Shown in pieces: positions 6,801 to 9,345 of a stretch of 9,345 nucleotides of DNA. Under the pieces are notes generated by a model. It saw nothing but the letters and a program-made list of their open reading frames with translations, was not told the DNA's origin and made no database searches. Made by a program: the position numbers and the translations under genes. Numbering within the stretch: position 1 is the first letter of the stretch; every line of letters begins with the position of its first letter. The stretch lies in contig DHWT01000223.1 of NCBI GenBank assembly GCA_002413325.1, positions 1-9,345 of the forward strand, given 5' to 3'. This stretch comes from Chitinophagaceae bacterium UBA5175 (GTDB taxonomy: Bacteria > Bacteroidota > Bacteroidia > Chitinophagales > Chitinophagaceae).

Positions 6801-7250
6801 ATGAATCCGGACAAGAGTATAACGGAAACGGAAAAAGAAATCATTGAAGAGTTTGCCCTCTTTGATTCCTGGGATGATAAATATGAATATATCATCGACA
6901 TGGGAAAAAGACTGCCTCCCCTGGATCCAAAATACAAGATCGACGAAAACCGGGTAAAGGGTTGCCAGTCATCAGTATGGCTGGTGGCCGGATTTCAAAA
7001 AGGGAAGCTGTTTTACGAGGCAGATAGTGATGCGATGATTGTGAAGGGGCTGATCAGTATGCTCATCCGGGTATTATCGGGCAGAACCCCGGATGAAATC
7101 ATTGAAGCCAGACTGGACTTTATCCGGGAGATCGGAATGACCACGCACCTGGCCCAGACCCGGTCGAACGGACTGTTGAATATGGTAAAACAAATGAAAC
7201 ACTACGCCCTGGCGTATAAAATAAAAGATCCGGTTCCTACAAAAAATTAG
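6801..7250 (+). CDS. sufE: Sulfur acceptor protein SufE
   Basis: SufE takes the persulfide sulfur from the SufS active-site cysteine, stimulates SufS turnover, and passes sulfur to the SufB scaffold in the cytoplasm. At 149 aa it is slightly longer than E. coli SufE (138). The family signature is clear: WDDKYEYIIDMGKRLPPL at residues about 24-41, then ENRVKGCQSSVWLV with the acceptor cysteine C55. Also present are GLISMLIRVLSGRTPDEI and the C-terminal LAQTRSNGLLNMV. It begins 1 bp after the sufS stop and ends 3 bp before the SufT-like gene, so it is certainly in the same operon. No SufU-type zinc ligands are seen, consistent with SufE rather than SufU. Confidence 0.96.
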   Translation: MNPDKSITETEKEIIEEFALFDSWDDKYEYIIDMGKRLPPLDPKYKIDENRVKGCQSSVWLVAGFQKGKLFYEADSDAMIVKGLISMLIRVLSGRTPDEIIEARLDFIREIGMTTHLAQTRSNGLLNMVKQMKHYALAYKIKDPVPTKN

Positions 7251-7253
7251 GTT

Positions 7254-7559
7254 ATGGACGATTTGCGGGAAAAAGTTATAGAAAAATTACAAACGATTTT
7301 TGACCCGGAAATCCCGGTGAGTATCTATGAGCTGGGGCTGATTTATGAAATCAATATCCTGCCCATTAATAATGTGCAGATCGTAATGACCTTAACAGCT
7401 CCGGGTTGCCCGGCTGCACAGTCACTACCCGTGGAAGTGGACCAGAAATTAAGGGAAATAGAAGGTGTGAACGATGTGCATGTTGCCGTTACCTGGACGC
7501 CGCCCTGGGATAAAAGCAGGATGTCAGAAGTCGCGCAGGTGGAACTGGGCTGGTTGTAA
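7254..7559 (+). CDS. sufT: SufT-like MIP18/DUF59-family Fe-S maturation protein
   Basis: The 101-aa product is a complete MIP18 (DUF59) domain, a small cytoplasmic fold that in SufT and related proteins assists maturation of Fe-S proteins; eukaryotic relatives belong to the CIA targeting complex. Motifs are IFDPEIPVSIYELGLIYEI (residues about 15-33), MTLTAPGCPAA with the conserved Cys52, and VTWTPPWDKSRMSEVAQ near the C-terminus. PaaD of phenylacetate degradation shares the domain, but the position 3 bp after sufE and the short single-domain length favour SufT. Longer SufT proteins with an N-terminal extension exist elsewhere, so the symbol is a best fit from context. It is followed by 46 bp and then the Rrf2 regulator. 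Confidence 0.88.
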   Translation: MDDLREKVIEKLQTIFDPEIPVSIYELGLIYEINILPINNVQIVMTLTAPGCPAAQSLPVEVDQKLREIEGVNDVHVAVTWTPPWDKSRMSEVAQVELGWL

Positions 7560-7605
7560 AAAAAGAATGGATTGAAACGAAGGCAAACCATCTGATAATA
7601 ACAAT

Positions 7606-8079
7606 ATGAAAATTACTGCACAGGAAGAATTTGGTCTGCGGGTCCTCATCCGGATCGCTGGTTGCGAAACCGAAGATGGCATGAGTATTCCGCAACTCAG
7701 CAAGGCAGAGGGCCTGAGCAGTCACTATGTAGCCAAACTTACCAGAACCTTGCGCATGGCAGGGTTTATCAACAGTACACCGGGATATAAGGGTGGTTAT
7801 GTACTGGCCAAACCTTCCAGGGAAATAAAAATAAAATATGTGCTCCAGGCCCTGGGCGGTGTCCTATACGACAAGGATTTTTGTGGTCAGCATACAGGTT
7901 CTGTGAAATTATGTACCAATTCGGTTGATTGTTCTGCCCGCTCCTTATGGCAGATGGTACAATATACAGTCGATCAGCTGCTGGACAAGATCACGCTCCA
8001 CGATATGGCTAATCCTAAAAAAAATGAATCCTCCCAATTTCTCCGGAGGATTTTGGAAGAAGTTCCAAAGCTGGTATGA
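7606..8079 (+). CDS. Rrf2-family transcriptional regulator, probable Fe-S sensor of the suf operon
   Basis: The 157-aa product has the Rrf2/IscR layout. An N-terminal winged helix-turn-helix starts MKITAQEEFGLRVLIRIA, with recognition region SIPQLSKAEGLSSHYVAKL (about residues 27-45). The wing GYKGGYVLAKP is at 60-70. A long helix follows, with a cysteine cluster C93, C103 and C109 that probably binds an Fe-S cluster. The spacing is C-x9-C-x5-C, not the C-x5-C-x5-C of IscR, and the residue at the place of the IscR fourth ligand (His, three after the last Cys) is Arg112. Other histidines nearby (H96) or another residue might serve. By position, 46 bp after sufT on the same strand, it is likely co-transcribed and likely controls the operon, perhaps through the inverted repeat before sufB; that link is inferred. 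No symbol is given because iscR/sufR orthology cannot be settled. Confidence 0.9.
   Translation: MKITAQEEFGLRVLIRIAGCETEDGMSIPQLSKAEGLSSHYVAKLTRTLRMAGFINSTPGYKGGYVLAKPSREIKIKYVLQALGGVLYDKDFCGQHTGSVKLCTNSVDCSARSLWQMVQYTVDQLLDKITLHDMANPKKNESSQFLRRILEEVPKLV
8027..8054 (+). repeat. Stem-loop with T run inside the 3' end of the Rrf2 gene
   Basis: AATCCTCC (8027-8034) pairs perfectly with GGAGGATT (8045-8052) around a 10-base loop, and TTTT at 8051-8054 overlaps the end of the stem. It resembles a weak intrinsic terminator but lies 25 bp before the Rrf2 stop codon, so full termination there would cut the coding sequence. It may be a coincidence, a transcript-stabilising 3' structure, or a partial attenuator of the last gene. 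Confidence 0.25.
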
Positions 8080-8323
8080 ACCCCTTTTTTGATATTCGGT
8101 ACTAAAATTTGTTTGTAAAGACAACGGTCGTTGCGGCCATTCAAATCAGTCTTTTACTCCACCGCATTTAAAATCTATTCTGCTGCAGAAAACAGGACAT
8201 CAAACTGAGGGTTGACTGCTTGATGAAAATCCGGACAGCCAGGCACCGGTTTTCCTGGAATGGAAGCTTTCAAATTATTTTTACAAAACATTACCTTTAG
8301 TTAACGATAATAAATAAAAGCCA
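8080..8323. other. Intergenic gap between the suf operon and the oxidoreductase gene
   Basis: No ORF of interest was found in these 244 bp. There is a T6 run shortly after the Rrf2 stop, without a strong hairpin directly before it, and a short dyad (CAACG, GT, CGTTG at 8122-8133). A promoter-like TACCTTTA (8292-8299) lies about 25 bp before the next ATG, differing from TAnnTTTG only at the last base. A possible -33 element (TTTC, about 20 bp upstream) is weak. Confidence 0.4.
8292..8299 (+). promoter_or_regulatory. Weak candidate -7 element for the Gfo/Idh/MocA gene
   Basis: TACCTTTA matches seven of the eight positions of TAnnTTTG (two of them free) and lies 24 bp before the ATG at 8324, a plausible distance for a short leader. 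No convincing TTTG -33 element is seen. The following leader (GTTAACGATAATAAATAAAA) is A-rich without a Shine-Dalgarno, which is common in Bacteroidota. Confidence 0.3.
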
Positions 8324-9345
8324 ATGAAAAATTCCAGACGAGCCTTTATAAAAAATTCAGCCCTTGCCACTTCCGGCGTTTTCATCGCACAGTCAGGTTT
8401 TACGGCAGCCAGTTATAACCGGATCATGGGTTCCAACGAACGGGTCCGTGTCGGAGTCGTCGGATTTTCAGACAGGCATAAAGACACCCATATGCCCTGT
8501 TTTATGAATCATTATAAAGAACTGAATTTCGATATCGTGGCTGTATCAGATATCTGGAAACGCCGGCGTGAAGAAGGGGCCGCGCGGTGGCAGCAAAAAA
8601 TGCAGCACGATATTGTGGCCTGCAGGAATAATGAGGAATTATACGACAGGAAACTGGTGGATGCTGTATTCATCAGCACGGCGGATTTCCAGCATGCCCG
8701 GCACGCGATACAGGCGGTGGAAGGCGGATGTGATGCTTATGTAGAAAAGCCATTTGCTGAAACCATGGAAGATAACCGGGCTGCCCTCAAAGCAATAAAA
8801 GCGTCCGGCAAAATCGTTCAGATCGGTTCCCAGAGAAGAAGCGGAGCCAATTACCAGGCAGCAAACGAATTTATCCGTTCCGGTAAATTCGGGAATATCG
8901 TAATGGTAGAATTGACCTGGAACGTAAACCAGCCCGGACGTTGGCGCAGGCCTGACCTGGTTCCCCTGTTAAAGGAAGAAGACACCGACTGGAAACGATT
9001 CCTGATCAACCGGCCCGAAGTTCCTTTCGACGCAAATAAATACCTCGAATTCCGTTTGTTCTGGCCTTATTCATCCGGATTACCAGGTCAGTGGATGAGT
9101 CACCAGATTGATACAGTGCATTGGTTTACCGGCCTGCAGCATCCGCGTTCGGTAGTAGCGAACGGAGGTATTTACATGTGGAAGGATGGAAGAAAAAACT
9201 GGGATACGCTGACGGCGGCATTTGATTACGGTCCTGCAGATGACCCGGGTTCAGGTTTCCAGGTGAGTTTCCAGTCCCGCATGGATAATGGAACGGAAAA
9301 CCCTTCCGAAATCTATTACTCAAATGGCGGTGAACTGAACCTCCA
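8324..9345 (+). CDS. Tat-exported Gfo/Idh/MocA-family oxidoreductase, N-terminal part (cut by window edge)
   Basis: The frame is open for 340 codons to the window edge. Residues 1-30 form a twin-arginine signal: SRRAFIK (4-10), then a mild hydrophobic stretch to about residue 30, predicting export across the inner membrane already folded with cofactor. The mature part follows the Gfo/Idh/MocA plan: Rossmann strand VRVGVVGF (41-48), VAVSDIW (72-78), VDAVFISTA (112-120), the family EKP motif at 141-143 (YVEKPFAETMEDN), VQIGSQRRS (165-173), and a catalytic-type WMSHQIDTVHW (257-267, with H260, D263, H266). Such enzymes oxidise or rearrange sugars and polyols using tightly bound NAD(P). The substrate cannot be told. 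The usual second and third Gly of the dinucleotide loop are Ser49 and His52 here. It is separated from the suf operon by 244 bp and is functionally unrelated. Confidence 0.9.
   Translation, partial: MKNSRRAFIKNSALATSGVFIAQSGFTAASYNRIMGSNERVRVGVVGFSDRHKDTHMPCFMNHYKELNFDIVAVSDIWKRRREEGAARWQQKMQHDIVACRNNEELYDRKLVDAVFISTADFQHARHAIQAVEGGCDAYVEKPFAETMEDNRAALKAIKASGKIVQIGSQRRSGANYQAANEFIRSGKFGNIVMVELTWNVNQPGRWRRPDLVPLLKEEDTDWKRFLINRPEVPFDANKYLEFRLFWPYSSGLPGQWMSHQIDTVHWFTGLQHPRSVVANGGIYMWKDGRKNWDTLTAAFDYGPADDPGSGFQVSFQSRMDNGTENPSEIYYSNGGELNL

Noticed and set aside
1923..7559. The suf gene cluster as a novel system
   Set aside because: All six genes have their family motifs and catalytic residues, and the order B-C-D-S-E-T is an ordinary SUF arrangement; only the regulation looks noteworthy.
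8201..8229. CATCAA ... TTGATG dyad in the gap after the Rrf2 gene as the operon terminator
   Set aside because: Only 6 bp of AT-rich stem with a 16-base loop and no following T run; within chance expectation.
1..9345. CRISPR arrays, tRNA or rRNA genes, insertion sequences, integrase or attachment sites
   Set aside because: No regularly spaced repeats, no cloverleaf or rRNA-like stretches, no transposase motifs and no terminal inverted repeats were seen on reading both strands.

Overview
The window looks like chromosomal DNA from a member of the Bacteroidota, most likely a Chitinophagaceae-type organism. Three things suggest this. A TAnnTTTG-type -7 promoter element lies just before the main operon, Shine-Dalgarno sequences are mostly absent or weak, and the gene set (a SUF operon with a SufT-like protein and an Rrf2 regulator, plus a Tat-exported Gfo/Idh/MocA oxidoreductase) is typical of that group. 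The taxonomic call is an inference from style, not from a marker gene.

Left flank (1-1620): the minus strand holds the 5' end of a TMEM175-family (DUF1211) potassium-channel-like gene, cut by the window edge, and upstream of it an 85-aa unrecognised protein. Divergent from these on the plus strand are an 81-aa unrecognised protein, a loosely coding stretch at about 921-1446 with two doubtful ORFs that overlap at an ATGA, and a convincing 57-aa single-membrane-segment protein (1447-1620).

Centre (1621-8079): a regulatory region of about 300 bp leads into a complete iron-sulfur cluster assembly operon, sufB-sufC-sufD-sufS-sufE-sufT-like, followed after 46 bp by an Rrf2-family regulator. SufS and SufE would mobilise sulfur from cysteine. 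SufB, SufC and SufD would form the ATP-driven scaffold on which the cluster is built. The SufT/MIP18-like protein would help deliver or mature clusters, and the Rrf2 protein probably senses Fe-S status and controls the operon. Spacing is tight from sufC onward: 23 bp, a 4-bp overlap, 1 bp and 3 bp. No sufA-type carrier and no sufU are present in the window.

The most interesting non-coding signal is a perfect 9-bp inverted repeat with a 4-bp spacer at 1882-1903. It is followed 7 bp later by TAAATTTG, which ends only 4 bp before the sufB ATG. This looks like a repressor operator on a promoter giving a nearly leaderless sufB mRNA, and the operon's own Rrf2 protein is the obvious candidate ligand. 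That regulator has an unusual cysteine pattern (C-x9-C-x5-C, with no His at the position of the IscR fourth ligand).

Right flank (8080-9345): a 244-bp non-coding gap, then the 5' part (340 codons) of a Tat-signal-bearing Gfo/Idh/MocA oxidoreductase that runs off the window. No RNA genes, insertion sequences, CRISPR arrays or origins were recognised. I see no clearly undescribed biological system here. The core is a well-known pathway, with some details of its regulation worth testing.
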